The notes below the pieces were generated by a model. The model was given only the letters and a program-made list of their open reading frames with translations, was not told the origin of the DNA and searched no databases. This document shows, piece by piece, positions 1-5,974 of a stretch of DNA of 6,422 nucleotides; positions within the stretch are counted from its first letter, which is position 1; each line of letters opens with the position of its first letter. Both the position numbers and the translations under genes were made by a program. Source of the DNA: Pseudomonadota bacterium (GTDB lineage Bacteria > Pseudomonadota > Alphaproteobacteria > Rhizobiales > Xanthobacteraceae); assembly GCA_023430245.1 (NCBI GenBank), contig JAEZBA010000673.1, forward strand, positions 1 through 6,422, in the 5' to 3' direction.

Positions 1-1
1 G

Positions 2-769
2 ATCGAGATCGGCTCGATCGAAAAGATGTCGAAGTCGAAGAAGAACACGGTCGACCCCGACGACATCATCAGCGCATACGGCGCTGACACCGCGCGCTGG
101 TTCGTGTTGTCGGATTCGCCGCCCGAACGTGACGTGATCTGGACCGAAGAAGGCGTCCAGGGCTCATGGCGCTTCGTGCAGCGGCTATGGCGGCTGATCG
201 GCGAGGCCGCGGAGATTGCGGCGAAGGCTCCGGCGGAGCGGCCTGCGGTATTCGGTGACCGCGCGATGGCAGTTCGCAAGGCCGCCCATGGCGCCCTCGC
301 CAAGGTCTCGGACGATATCGAGAAGCTGCGGTTCAACCGCTGCGTCGCCCATATCTACGAGTTTTCGAACGCGCTTTCGGCCGCCATCGGCGATGTCACC
401 TCCCCGGCCGACCTGACCCCGGATTTCGCCTGGGCGATCCGAGAGGCCGCCGGCATCCTGGTCCAGCTGTTCGCGCCGATGATGCCGCATCTGGCCGAGG
501 AATGCTGGGCGGCGATGGGCCACAAGACCCTGGTTTCGGTGCAGTCCTGGCCGGAGGTGGAGCCGGATTTGCTGGTGGAAAACACCATCACCCTCCCGGT
601 CCAGATCAACGGCAAGAAGCGGGCTGATGTAACCGTGCCACGGGACGCAGGAAATTCTGATATCGAGGCTGCCGTATTAACGCTGGATGCGGTAATAAAG
701 GCGCTGGACGGCAAGGCCCCCAAAAAGGTCATTGTTGTCCCGCAGAGGATTGTGAATGTCGTCGCCTAG
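2..769 (+). CDS. leuS: Leucyl-tRNA synthetase, C-terminal part (5' end cut by the window)
   Basis: Class I aminoacyl-tRNA synthetase that charges tRNA-Leu with leucine in the cytoplasm. The frame is open from base 2, so the visible 255 residues are the C-terminal part of a protein usually about 850-880 residues long. The KMSKS catalytic loop is complete at fragment residues 8-12 (bases 23-37). It is followed by the typical YGADTARWF and SPPERD segments (about 26-43), which lead into the helical anticodon-binding domain. The last 60 or so residues, with INGKKRADV, match the small C-terminal domain. The HIGH motif and the editing domain lie upstream, outside the window. The ATG at 26 is the Met of KMSKS and not a start. 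The 3' end has several rare A+T-rich codons and overlaps lptE by 14 bp. Identification is firm from the motifs. Confidence 0.96.
   Translation: MEIGSIEKMSKSKKNTVDPDDIISAYGADTARWFVLSDSPPERDVIWTEEGVQGSWRFVQRLWRLIGEAAEIAAKAPAERPAVFGDRAMAVRKAAHGALAKVSDDIEKLRFNRCVAHIYEFSNALSAAIGDVTSPADLTPDFAWAIREAAGILVQLFAPMMPHLAEECWAAMGHKTLVSVQSWPEVEPDLLVENTITLPVQINGKKRADVTVPRDAGNSDIEAAVLTLDAVIKALDGKAPKKVIVVPQRIVNVVA
744..749 (+). promoter_or_regulatory. Ribosome binding site of lptE, inside leuS
   Basis: AGAGGA lies 6 nt before the ATG at 756, within the last codons of leuS. It fixes the lptE start despite the unusually long N-terminal region of the lipoprotein. It also suggests that lptE is translated from the leuS transcript, probably with translational coupling. 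Confidence 0.6.
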
Positions 770-1367
770 GGGACATAGCGGACAAGCGCCCAGGGAGGCC
801 TCGAAGCAGGCCCGCAAGGGGATCGGGCGTTTGCTGGCGCTGGGGCTGGCCTTCGGGGCCGCCGCGCTCACGGCCGGCTGCTTCCAGCCGCTTTACGGCA
901 ACGGCTCCCTCGATGCCGGCGGCCCGCCGCCGATCCGGACCGCGCTGGCAAGCGTACAGGTCGAGGAGATCGAGGCGCCGAACGGCACCCCCGAGGCACG
1001 GCTTGGGGTCGAAGTGCGCAATGACCTGATCTTCGGTCTGACCGGCGGGTCCGGTCAGCTCCCGCCCACCTACTCGCTCAAGATCAACCTGAAGGGCAAC
1101 CGGCAAAACGTGATCGTGGACATCACGACCGCACGTGCCGACCAGGAAATCTACGGCATCGACGCGACCTATAGCCTGACGGAGATTGCCACCAAGAAGG
1201 TGGTCCTGACCGGCCGGGCATTCTCGCGCGCGTCCTATGACATCCCCGGCCAGCAGCAGCGCTTCGCCCGCGCGCGCGGCGAACGCGACGCCCAGAACCG
1301 GGCCTCGACAATCCTCGCCGAACAGATCAAGTCGCGGCTGGCCTCCTATTTCGTCACCGGCGGATAG
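756..1367 (+). CDS. lptE: LPS-assembly lipoprotein LptE
   Basis: Outer-membrane lipoprotein that, by family knowledge, plugs the LptD barrel and helps insert lipopolysaccharide into the outer leaflet. The 203-residue product has a 25-residue basic N-region, a hydrophobic stretch (about 26-38) and the lipobox LTAGC, with the lipidated cysteine at residue 42, followed by FQPLYG as is common in alphaproteobacterial members. The C-terminal part (about 160-200), with YDIPGQQQRF and EQIKSRLASYF, fits the LptE/RlpB family. The N-region is longer than usual for a type II signal peptide. The start at 756 is still favoured because it has a good AGAGGA site and no ATG lies between it and the hydrophobic core. 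The gene overlaps the end of leuS by 14 bp and is followed by holA, an order also seen in E. coli. LptE is poorly conserved in sequence, so the call rests on lipobox, size, C-terminal pattern and context together. Confidence 0.88.
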   Translation: MSSPRGHSGQAPREASKQARKGIGRLLALGLAFGAAALTAGCFQPLYGNGSLDAGGPPPIRTALASVQVEEIEAPNGTPEARLGVEVRNDLIFGLTGGSGQLPPTYSLKINLKGNRQNVIVDITTARADQEIYGIDATYSLTEIATKKVVLTGRAFSRASYDIPGQQQRFARARGERDAQNRASTILAEQIKSRLASYFVTGG

Positions 1368-1425
1368 CCGACCGCGATCGCCGGGCAATCTTCCGGTCGA
1401 CGCTGCAAAGGCGGAGATCCAATTT

Positions 1426-1443
1426 CCATAGCGGTGACTATGG
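1426..1443 (+). repeat. Short inverted repeat (hairpin) in the lptE-holA gap
   Basis: CCATAG (1426-1431) and CTATGG (1438-1443) form a perfect 6-bp stem with a 6-nt loop, extendable by one wobble pair in RNA. It sits 28 nt before the holA ATG in the 104-bp gap after lptE. No T-tract follows, so it is not a standard intrinsic terminator. It could be an RNA-processing or attenuating hairpin, or chance. I see nothing else clear in this gap apart from a weak GGGGA site (1458-1462). Confidence 0.3.
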
Positions 1444-1471
1444 GTCCCGCCTGCGCTGGGGACGATTCTCA

Positions 1472-2500
1472 ATGGTTGCCCTGAAAACCAGCGAAGCGAA
1501 TTCCTTCATCGCCCGCCCCGATCCGGCCCGGCCGATCGTCCTGATCTACGGACCGGATGCCGGTCTCGTCCGCGAACGCGCCGAGGCCCTGGCCCGCGTG
1601 TCGGTGGACAATGTCGACGACATGTTCTCGCTGATCCGCATCGACGGCGACGAGTTGTCCGGCAATCCCTATCGGCTGGTCGAGGAAGCCAACACCATCC
1701 CGATGTTCGGGGGACGGCGTGCGCTGTGGGTCAAGGCCGGCAGCCGCAACATTGCTTCGGCCGTCGAAGCCGTGCTCAACGCGCCCTCGCCGGATTGTCG
1801 CGTCATCATCGAGGCCGGCGAGTTGCGCAAGACCTCGCCGTTGCGCTCGCTCTGCGAAAAGGCAAGGAACGCTGCCGCCATTGCCTGCTACCCCGACGAG
1901 GCGCAGGACATCGCCAGGGTCGTCGACGACGAACTCAAGACCGCCGGGCTCACCATCTCACCGGATGCGCGCGCGGCGCTGCTGCCATTTCTCGGCGGCG
2001 ACCGACAGGCGACGCGCAACGAACTGCGCAAGCTTGCGCTCTATGTGCATGGCAAGGATCGCATTGCCATCGAGGACGTGATGGAGGTGGTGGCAGACGC
2101 CTCCGCCGTCGCGCTGGACAACGTCATCGATGCGGCTTTCGCCGGCAATCCGGCCGGAGTCGAAACGCATTTCGCCAAGGCGCGTGGCGAGGGCACCGCG
2201 CCCGGCGCCATGGTCTCGGCAGCGTTGCGCCATCTGTCGAATCTGCACCGTATGCGGGCTGCGGTCGACGACGGTCAGTCGATCGCCGGCGCGGTGGAAG
2301 GCGCGCGGCCGCCGATCCATTTCAAGCGAAAAGCCGCGATCGAGGCTGCATTGCGGGTGTGGACCGGAGCGAAGCTTCTGGATGCGATGAGCGCGCTCGC
2401 CGACGCATTGCTGCAGACACGAACGCAATCGAATCTCGCGGAGACTATCGCGCATCGCACCCTGATGACGCTTGCGACTGCGGCCAGGAAAAAGGCCTGA
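1472..2500 (+). CDS. holA: DNA polymerase III subunit delta
   Basis: Delta subunit of the clamp loader, which opens the DnaN sliding clamp so it can be placed on primed DNA during replication. The product has 342 residues, the usual size. The N-terminal region contains the family signature LIYGPDAGLVRERAEAL (24-40), where delta lacks a working Walker A motif. PMFGGRRALWVKAG (77-90) and the EAGELRKTSPLR segment (114-125) follow. The mid-domain has LGGDRQATRNELRKLALY (174-191). The C-terminal helical collar domain has the PPIHFKRK segment (280-287). The start at 1472 is the only ATG in the right place; the frame upstream offers just one CTG before it leaves sense, and the ribosome site GGGGA at 1458-1462 is weak. 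holA follows lptE by 104 bp and ends 22 bp from the convergent PilZ gene. No T-rich terminator is visible between them. Confidence 0.95.
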   Translation: MVALKTSEANSFIARPDPARPIVLIYGPDAGLVRERAEALARVSVDNVDDMFSLIRIDGDELSGNPYRLVEEANTIPMFGGRRALWVKAGSRNIASAVEAVLNAPSPDCRVIIEAGELRKTSPLRSLCEKARNAAAIACYPDEAQDIARVVDDELKTAGLTISPDARAALLPFLGGDRQATRNELRKLALYVHGKDRIAIEDVMEVVADASAVALDNVIDAAFAGNPAGVETHFAKARGEGTAPGAMVSAALRHLSNLHRMRAAVDDGQSIAGAVEGARPPIHFKRKAAIEAALRVWTGAKLLDAMSALADALLQTRTQSNLAETIAHRTLMTLATAARKKA

Positions 2501-2522
2501 CGCTACCGTCATCCGCTACGGC

Positions 2523-2816
2523 CTATGATCTGCCCGGTGCGGTGGCCGCCCCGCGTGTTTCCGGCTGGACGAAGCGCACACCAACTTCGCCGGCCGAACG
2601 CCAGATCAGGCTGCAAAGCCGCTGAACTTCACCGCCTTCGGACAGGATGATCAGGAATCGCTCAGGCAGGTCGACGGACAGATCGAGCTTGATCTTGGCT
2701 CCTCCGGTCGAGAAGTCGAGTGTGTGCGTGCTCACGATCCGCTCGCCGTTTTCCTGTCGCACCACGACAGGAATTTTCAGCTTTCGTCGCAGCGCCCTTT
2801 TCCGGTAGCCGGTCAT
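2523..2816 (-). CDS. Single-domain PilZ protein (putative c-di-GMP receptor)
   Basis: A 97-residue protein made almost entirely of one PilZ domain. Both c-di-GMP-binding elements are visible: the RxxxR element as RALRR (residues 7-11) at the extreme N-terminus, and the [D/N]xSxxG element as DFSTGG (34-39), followed by a beta-rich core ending in EVGVRFVQP. By family knowledge these residues bind cyclic di-GMP, so the protein is probably a small cytoplasmic c-di-GMP-responsive adaptor. Its partner and output cannot be read from the sequence. The ATG at 2816 is the only good start, because an in-frame stop lies at 2832-2834; the ribosome site is weak. It follows the DUF2336 gene by 40 bp on the same strand and is probably co-transcribed with it. 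It ends 22 bp from the convergent holA. The domain call is firm; ligand binding is inferred from the intact motifs. Confidence 0.88.
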   Translation of the reverse strand: MTGYRKRALRRKLKIPVVVRQENGERIVSTHTLDFSTGGAKIKLDLSVDLPERFLIILSEGGEVQRLCSLIWRSAGEVGVRFVQPETRGAATAPGRS

Positions 2817-2835
2817 GAATGGCCCAGAGCCTCAC

Positions 2836-2851
2836 CCTTTCACGTGCGCTA
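2836..2851. other. Degenerate parS-like half-site between the DUF2336 and PilZ genes
   Basis: The bases 2838-2846 read TTTCACGTG, an exact match to the left half and core of the bacterial parS consensus TGTTTCACGTGAAACA. The right arm does not match (10 of 16 positions agree overall). It lies in the 40-bp gap just upstream of the PilZ start. A full parS would be expected to be palindromic, so this is at best a weak or decayed ParB site and may be coincidence. Confidence 0.2.
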
Positions 2852-2856
2852 CATTG

Positions 2857-3957
2857 TCAGCTGGAGAAGTCTTTCCCCGCCGCTTTCTGCACGCTCCAGA
2901 ACCGCAGCACGCGTTGTGCCGTAGCCGGCGTCAGCTTCGCATAGTCGGACTTTAGCGATTCGAGTTCCGCAGGCGACACGCCAGCCGGCGCCCTACTCTG
3001 CAGGAATGCCCGCACCGCAATCCAGCTCAAGCCGGCTGCGCGGCAGGGAATGATCAGTGCCTCCCTGCGATCGCTCTGCACGATCCGGTCGATAATATCG
3101 TGCGGCGCGGAACACATCTGCGACAGCGCCATGATCGACTCCGCGTAACGCGAGCCTTTCACGAATTGCAGGAACGCGAGCTCGTCGAGCTCGCCATCGA
3201 CATGCATCTTGTGGACGACGCGGCGCGCAACATCGAAATCGGGCGCTGGCGGCAATCCGTCCAGCACCTCGGTGTCGATGCTGGACAGCACTTTCCTGAT
3301 TTCATCGCGATGCAGCGGCGACGCCACCCTCAACAGCTTTTCGCGAACGATCTCGCGGGCTTTCTCAAGCAATTGCCGCAGCAGATGTAGCGGCAGGTCG
3401 AGTCGCAGCCCCAGCGTCTCCGTCAGCGAATCGTCGTCCTCCGCATGTTTCACGAGCTGCGACAGGCCGTGCTCGGAGAAGCGCGCATCGCTTCTGGACG
3501 CGAGTTTGCGATGGACCTGCAGATCGCCGCGCTCGATCAGGATATCGGTGACGGGTTCCGCGAGCGCGCGCCTGCCGGAGATTGCGAGGAGGTGCGGCTG
3601 TCCCTTGGTGCTTGCGATCTCCACGAGATCCGGATTCGAGAGCCGGGTCGAATTTGTCAGAACCGGACCGGCGACGGCGATTTCATCCTCGCGTGCAAGA
3701 TCTCGGATCACACCGGGCGGCGCATTGTCGATCGGAGCAAGCCGCTCGCTGAGTTCGGCGAGCGCCCGGATTTCGATGCGCCTGGCGAGATGGCCGATCA
3801 CTTCGTCGAAGACATCGATCTGCTCGGCGCTCAGCCTGTCCTGAGTGGATAGGAACAGATCGGTGATCCGGCGCAGCGTGTCGACGCGCTCCGCCTTGGA
3901 GCCACTCTGGACTGCAATTTCAAGTTCTGAAATCAGAGACGTCCGGGCGATCGACAT
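2857..3957 (-). CDS. DUF2336 family protein of unknown function
   Basis: A 366-residue, mainly alpha-helical protein that I recognise as the alphaproteobacterial DUF2336 family, whose role is unknown to me. The N-terminus begins MSIARTSLISELEIAV. The middle holds the family's HEAT-like repeating pattern: DEIAVAGPVLTNSTRLSNPD (about 91-110), then HLLAISGRR, then LIERGD, and a similar helix pair built around LGLRLDLPLHLLRQLL. There is no signal peptide, no membrane segment and no recognisable catalytic motif, so a cytoplasmic scaffold or interaction role is the simplest guess. The frame stays open 54 codons further upstream, to the parB stop. That extension is A+T-rich and starts only with TTG, so I chose the ATG at 3957, which matches how I recall relatives beginning. 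The gene is followed 40 bp later by the PilZ gene. A possible promoter and an inverted repeat lie in the leader. Confidence 0.8.
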   Translation of the reverse strand: MSIARTSLISELEIAVQSGSKAERVDTLRRITDLFLSTQDRLSAEQIDVFDEVIGHLARRIEIRALAELSERLAPIDNAPPGVIRDLAREDEIAVAGPVLTNSTRLSNPDLVEIASTKGQPHLLAISGRRALAEPVTDILIERGDLQVHRKLASRSDARFSEHGLSQLVKHAEDDDSLTETLGLRLDLPLHLLRQLLEKAREIVREKLLRVASPLHRDEIRKVLSSIDTEVLDGLPPAPDFDVARRVVHKMHVDGELDELAFLQFVKGSRYAESIMALSQMCSAPHDIIDRIVQSDRREALIIPCRAAGLSWIAVRAFLQSRAPAGVSPAELESLKSDYAKLTPATAQRVLRFWSVQKAAGKDFSS

Positions 3958-3982
3958 GGCAGACCCAGATCCGCAAAATTTG

Positions 3983-4012
3983 ATACTACCTACGATAGGG
4001 AACTCTGGGCAA
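3983..4012 (-). promoter_or_regulatory. Candidate sigma-70-type promoter of the DUF2336-PilZ pair
   Basis: Read on the minus strand, TTGCCC (4007-4012) and TAGTAT (3983-3988) are spaced by 18 nt; each matches 4 of 6 consensus positions. The -10 element ends 25 nt before the DUF2336 ATG. The element sits in the 162-bp A+T-richer gap (3958-4119, about 44% G+C by my count, clearly below the neighbouring genes), which is where a promoter would be expected. The match is modest and unproven. Confidence 0.3.
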
Positions 4013-4031
4013 AATGAAACTAAAAGTTCCC
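3998..4031. repeat. Inverted repeat in the DUF2336 leader, possible operator
   Basis: GGGAACT (3998-4004) and AGTTCCC (4025-4031) are perfect 7-bp inverted arms with a 20-nt spacer, so their centres are 27 bp apart, about two and a half helical turns. The candidate -35 element (4007-4012) lies between the arms. This would suit a dimeric regulator, but no regulator gene is present and the repeat could be chance. Confidence 0.3.
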
Positions 4032-4093
4032 CCTGATTACAAATCATTGATCTTACGAATAAATTCTTCCCTCTGAAGGGCAGCGAGATAGCT

Positions 4094-4113
4094 CGTCTCG
4101 CAACCGAGAGACG
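4094..4113 (-). terminator. Weak hairpin just after parB, possible terminator
   Basis: CGTCTC and GAGACG (4094-4099 and 4108-4113) form a 6-bp stem with an 8-nt loop, starting 6 nt after the parB stop on the minus strand. No U-tract follows. A second, smaller stem (CCCT/AGGG, 4069-4080) further on is followed by A+T-rich sequence. Either could partly end the parAB transcript, but neither is a convincing intrinsic terminator. Confidence 0.22.
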
Positions 4114-4119
4114 AATCAA

Positions 4120-5007
4120 TCAGGAACGCTGCAACCTTCGAACGACCTCGTCGAGCTGATCGAGGGTGCGATAGCGGATGCCGAGCGTGCCGCCGGCACG
4201 GCCGCGGTCGTTGATCTCGACCACCAGGCCGCGCGCATCCGACAACTGCCGTTCGAGCGCGGCAATGTTGGCATCCTTCATCGCCTTGGCAGTGGATTTC
4301 TTCGGCTTCTTTCCGGCCGCCTTGGCGTTGTCCTGGCGGAGCTTCTCGGCCTCGCGGACATTCAGTCCCTTTTCGACGATGTCGCGCGCCACCCCTTCCG
4401 GGTCGGTCTGGTTGATCAGCGCACGGGCGTGTCCCGCCGTGAGCTTGCCCTGATTGATATAGGCCTTCACCGAATCCGGCAGCCGCAGCAGCCGCAGCGT
4501 GTTGGCGACATGGCTGCGGCTCTTGCCGACGATATGCGCGATATCGTCCTGGCTGTGGCTGTATTGCGAAGCGAGCGCCTGATAACCGGCCGCCTCTTCC
4601 AGCGGGTTGAGGTCGGCGCGCTGGATGTTCTCGATGATGGCGAGTTCGAGCGCCTCGGCATCGGTGACTTCGAGCACGACGATCGGCACTTCGTGCAGGC
4701 CCGCGCGCTGCGACGCGCGCCAGCGCCGCTCGCCGGCGATGATCTCGAAATTCTTGCCGCCACCGGGCGTCGATCGCACCACGATCGGCTGGATGATGCC
4801 GCGCTCGCGAATCGACTGTGACAGTTCGTCGAGCTCGGTATCGGCGAAGATGCGGCGCGGATTGCGCGGGTTCGGCGTCAGATGTTCGATCGGGACTTTC
4901 CGCGGCGGCAGCTTCTGCGCGCGGTCCGTCACTGCCGATTCGGCGCCGACATCGCCCATCAGCGCGGCAAGGCCGCGTCCCAACCGTGATCGCGAATCCT
5001 CTGCCAT
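4120..5007 (-). CDS. parB: Chromosome-partitioning protein ParB
   Basis: CTP-dependent DNA clamp that loads at parS sites near the origin, spreads, and works with ParA to segregate the chromosome. The 295 residues show, in order: the N-terminal ParA-stimulating motif LGRGLAALM (9-17); the ParB CTPase domain with NPRNPR (46-51), GERRWRA (92-98) and ENIQR (126-130); the helix-turn-helix DNA-binding region around SQDDIAHIVGKSRSHVANT (152-170) and LTAGHARAL (189-197); a lysine-rich linker (about 229-245); and a C-terminal dimerisation domain (about 247-295). The ATG at 5007 is preferred to the in-frame one at 5052 because AGGAG stands 8 nt before it and the ParA-interacting motif then sits near the N-terminus, as in relatives. 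The gene follows parA after 67 bp, in the usual rsmG-parA-parB order. No complete parS was found in the window. Confidence 0.96.
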   Translation of the reverse strand: MAEDSRSRLGRGLAALMGDVGAESAVTDRAQKLPPRKVPIEHLTPNPRNPRRIFADTELDELSQSIRERGIIQPIVVRSTPGGGKNFEIIAGERRWRASQRAGLHEVPIVVLEVTDAEALELAIIENIQRADLNPLEEAAGYQALASQYSHSQDDIAHIVGKSRSHVANTLRLLRLPDSVKAYINQGKLTAGHARALINQTDPEGVARDIVEKGLNVREAEKLRQDNAKAAGKKPKKSTAKAMKDANIAALERQLSDARGLVVEINDRGRAGGTLGIRYRTLDQLDEVVRRLQRS

Positions 5008-5015
5008 GTCGGCCG

Positions 5016-5020
5016 CTCCT
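5016..5020 (-). promoter_or_regulatory. Ribosome binding site deciding the parB start
   Basis: AGGAG on the minus strand, 8 nt before the ATG at 5007. It supports this start over the upstream in-frame ATG at 5052. Confidence 0.65.
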
Positions 5021-5074
5021 GATGTCCGCGCCACCCTTGCCTCCGATTTCATGTCGATGCTGTCCGCGCGCCGG

Positions 5075-5944
5075 TCAATGCGTGCCCTGCTCGCGCTCGC
5101 GCTGGATCACTTCCGTCGCAAGCCGCAGATAGGCATCGCTACCTGCGCATTTCAGATCGTAGACCAGCACCGGCTTGCCGTAGGAGGGCGCTTCCGAAAT
5201 ACGCACGTTGCGCGGGATGACGGTGTCGTAGACCTTCGCGCCCATGAACTCACGCACGTCGGCGACCACCTGGCTCGACAGGTTGTTGCGCGCATCGAAC
5301 ATGGTCAACACGATGCCATGGATGGTCAACCGCGGGTTCAGCAACTCCTTGACCTGATCGACGGTCTTGAGCAGTTGCGACAAACCTTCGAGTGCGAAGA
5401 ACTCGCATTGCAGCGGCACCAGCACCGCATCCGATGCCGCCATCGCATTGACGGTGAGCAGGTTCAGCGATGGCGGACAATCGACCAGCACGTAAGTGTA
5501 GTCGGTGCCCTCGGCGGCGCCGTCGTTCAGTTTGCCGAGTGCGTTGCGCAGTCGCACCGCGCGATCGCGTGCGCTGGAGATTTCCAGCTCGAGGCCAGCG
5601 AGGTCGAGGGTCGATGCCGCGATATGCAGACGCGGGACCGAGGTGGTGAGGATCGAGTCGCGCAAGCTCGCCTCGCCGGTCAGCACGTCATAGGTCGAGC
5701 GGCTGCGGCTCTTGCGATCAATGCCCAGCCCGGTCGAGGCGTTGCCCTGCGGATCGAGGTCGATGATCAGGACGCGCTCCCCGATCGCGGCGAGCGCGGT
5801 ACCGAGATTGATCGCGGTCGTAGTCTTTCCGACCCCGCCCTTCTGATTGGCGACCGCCAGTACGCGCATCGCTTTCGGCGCGTCCGGGGAGAGGTCGGGG
5901 GCTCCAGCCGGATCGGTCGGAGCGATGGTGGGTGCGTCGGTCAT
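5075..5944 (-). CDS. parA: Chromosome-partitioning ATPase ParA
   Basis: Deviant Walker-type ATPase that binds the nucleoid in its ATP form and is released by ParB, moving the replicated origins apart. The product has 289 residues. The deviant Walker A motif KGGVGKTT spans 35-42, with the signature lysine at 35. DLDPQGN (62-68) is the A' motif, and LVDCPPSLN (153-161) contains the Walker B aspartate at 155. The C-terminal IPRNVRISEAPSYGKPV (243-259) is typical of chromosomal ParA/Soj. A 25-residue Asp/Pro/Ala-rich N-terminal tail precedes MRVLAVANQ. The ATG at 5944 is kept because GTGAGG (5950-5955) lies 5 nt before it, while the internal ATG at 5869 has no such site. It is 30 bp after rsmG and 67 bp before parB, consistent with one operon. 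Confidence 0.97.
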   Translation of the reverse strand: MTDAPTIAPTDPAGAPDLSPDAPKAMRVLAVANQKGGVGKTTTAINLGTALAAIGERVLIIDLDPQGNASTGLGIDRKSRSRSTYDVLTGEASLRDSILTTSVPRLHIAASTLDLAGLELEISSARDRAVRLRNALGKLNDGAAEGTDYTYVLVDCPPSLNLLTVNAMAASDAVLVPLQCEFFALEGLSQLLKTVDQVKELLNPRLTIHGIVLTMFDARNNLSSQVVADVREFMGAKVYDTVIPRNVRISEAPSYGKPVLVYDLKCAGSDAYLRLATEVIQREREQGTH

Positions 5945-5949
5945 CGTGG

Positions 5950-5955
5950 CCTCAC
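5950..5955 (-). promoter_or_regulatory. Ribosome binding site of parA
   Basis: GTGAGG on the minus strand, 5 nt before the ATG at 5944, in the 30-bp rsmG-parA gap. It favours the long ParA start that includes the disordered N-terminal tail. Confidence 0.5.
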
Positions 5956-5974
5956 GGTAGGAATATAATCGTAT

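Noticed and set aside
1132..1137. CACGTG core inside lptE, considered as a parS site
   Set aside because: Its flanks (GCACGTGC) do not match parS arms beyond the core, and it lies inside coding sequence.
729..1472. Open frame of 247 codons on the minus strand opposite lptE
   Set aside because: It is a mirror of the lptE coding region, has no recognisable domain, and its 3' end runs into the leuS-lptE overlap.
2501..2522. The 22-bp gap between the convergent holA and PilZ stops, checked for a shared terminator
   Set aside because: Only a 4-bp CCGT/ACGG pairing is visible and there is no T-tract on either strand.
1726..2625. Open frame of 299 codons overlapping holA on the same strand
   Set aside because: The product is arginine-, glycine- and histidine-rich with no motif, typical of an out-of-frame reading of G+C-rich coding DNA; the holA frame has clear family signatures.
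4003..4032. GGAAC motifs in the DUF2336 leader, considered as EcfG (general stress response) -35 elements
   Set aside because: On neither strand does a CGTT-like -10 element stand at the required 16-18 nt spacing.
3958..4119. 54-residue N-terminal extension of the DUF2336 protein
   Set aside because: It can begin only with a TTG abutting the parB stop, has a lower G+C content than the genes, and has no family resemblance; the ATG at 3957 gives a normal family N-terminus. The open frame itself is reported as a finding.
5962..5967. TATATT on the minus strand in the rsmG-parA gap, considered as a parA promoter -10
   Set aside because: No acceptable -35 lies 16-18 nt upstream, and the implied transcript would start at the ribosome binding site; co-transcription with rsmG is simpler.
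4607..5968. Long open frame on the plus strand across parB and parA (453 codons)
   Set aside because: It is antisense to two clearly recognised genes, has no recognisable domain, and long antisense frames are common in G+C-rich DNA.
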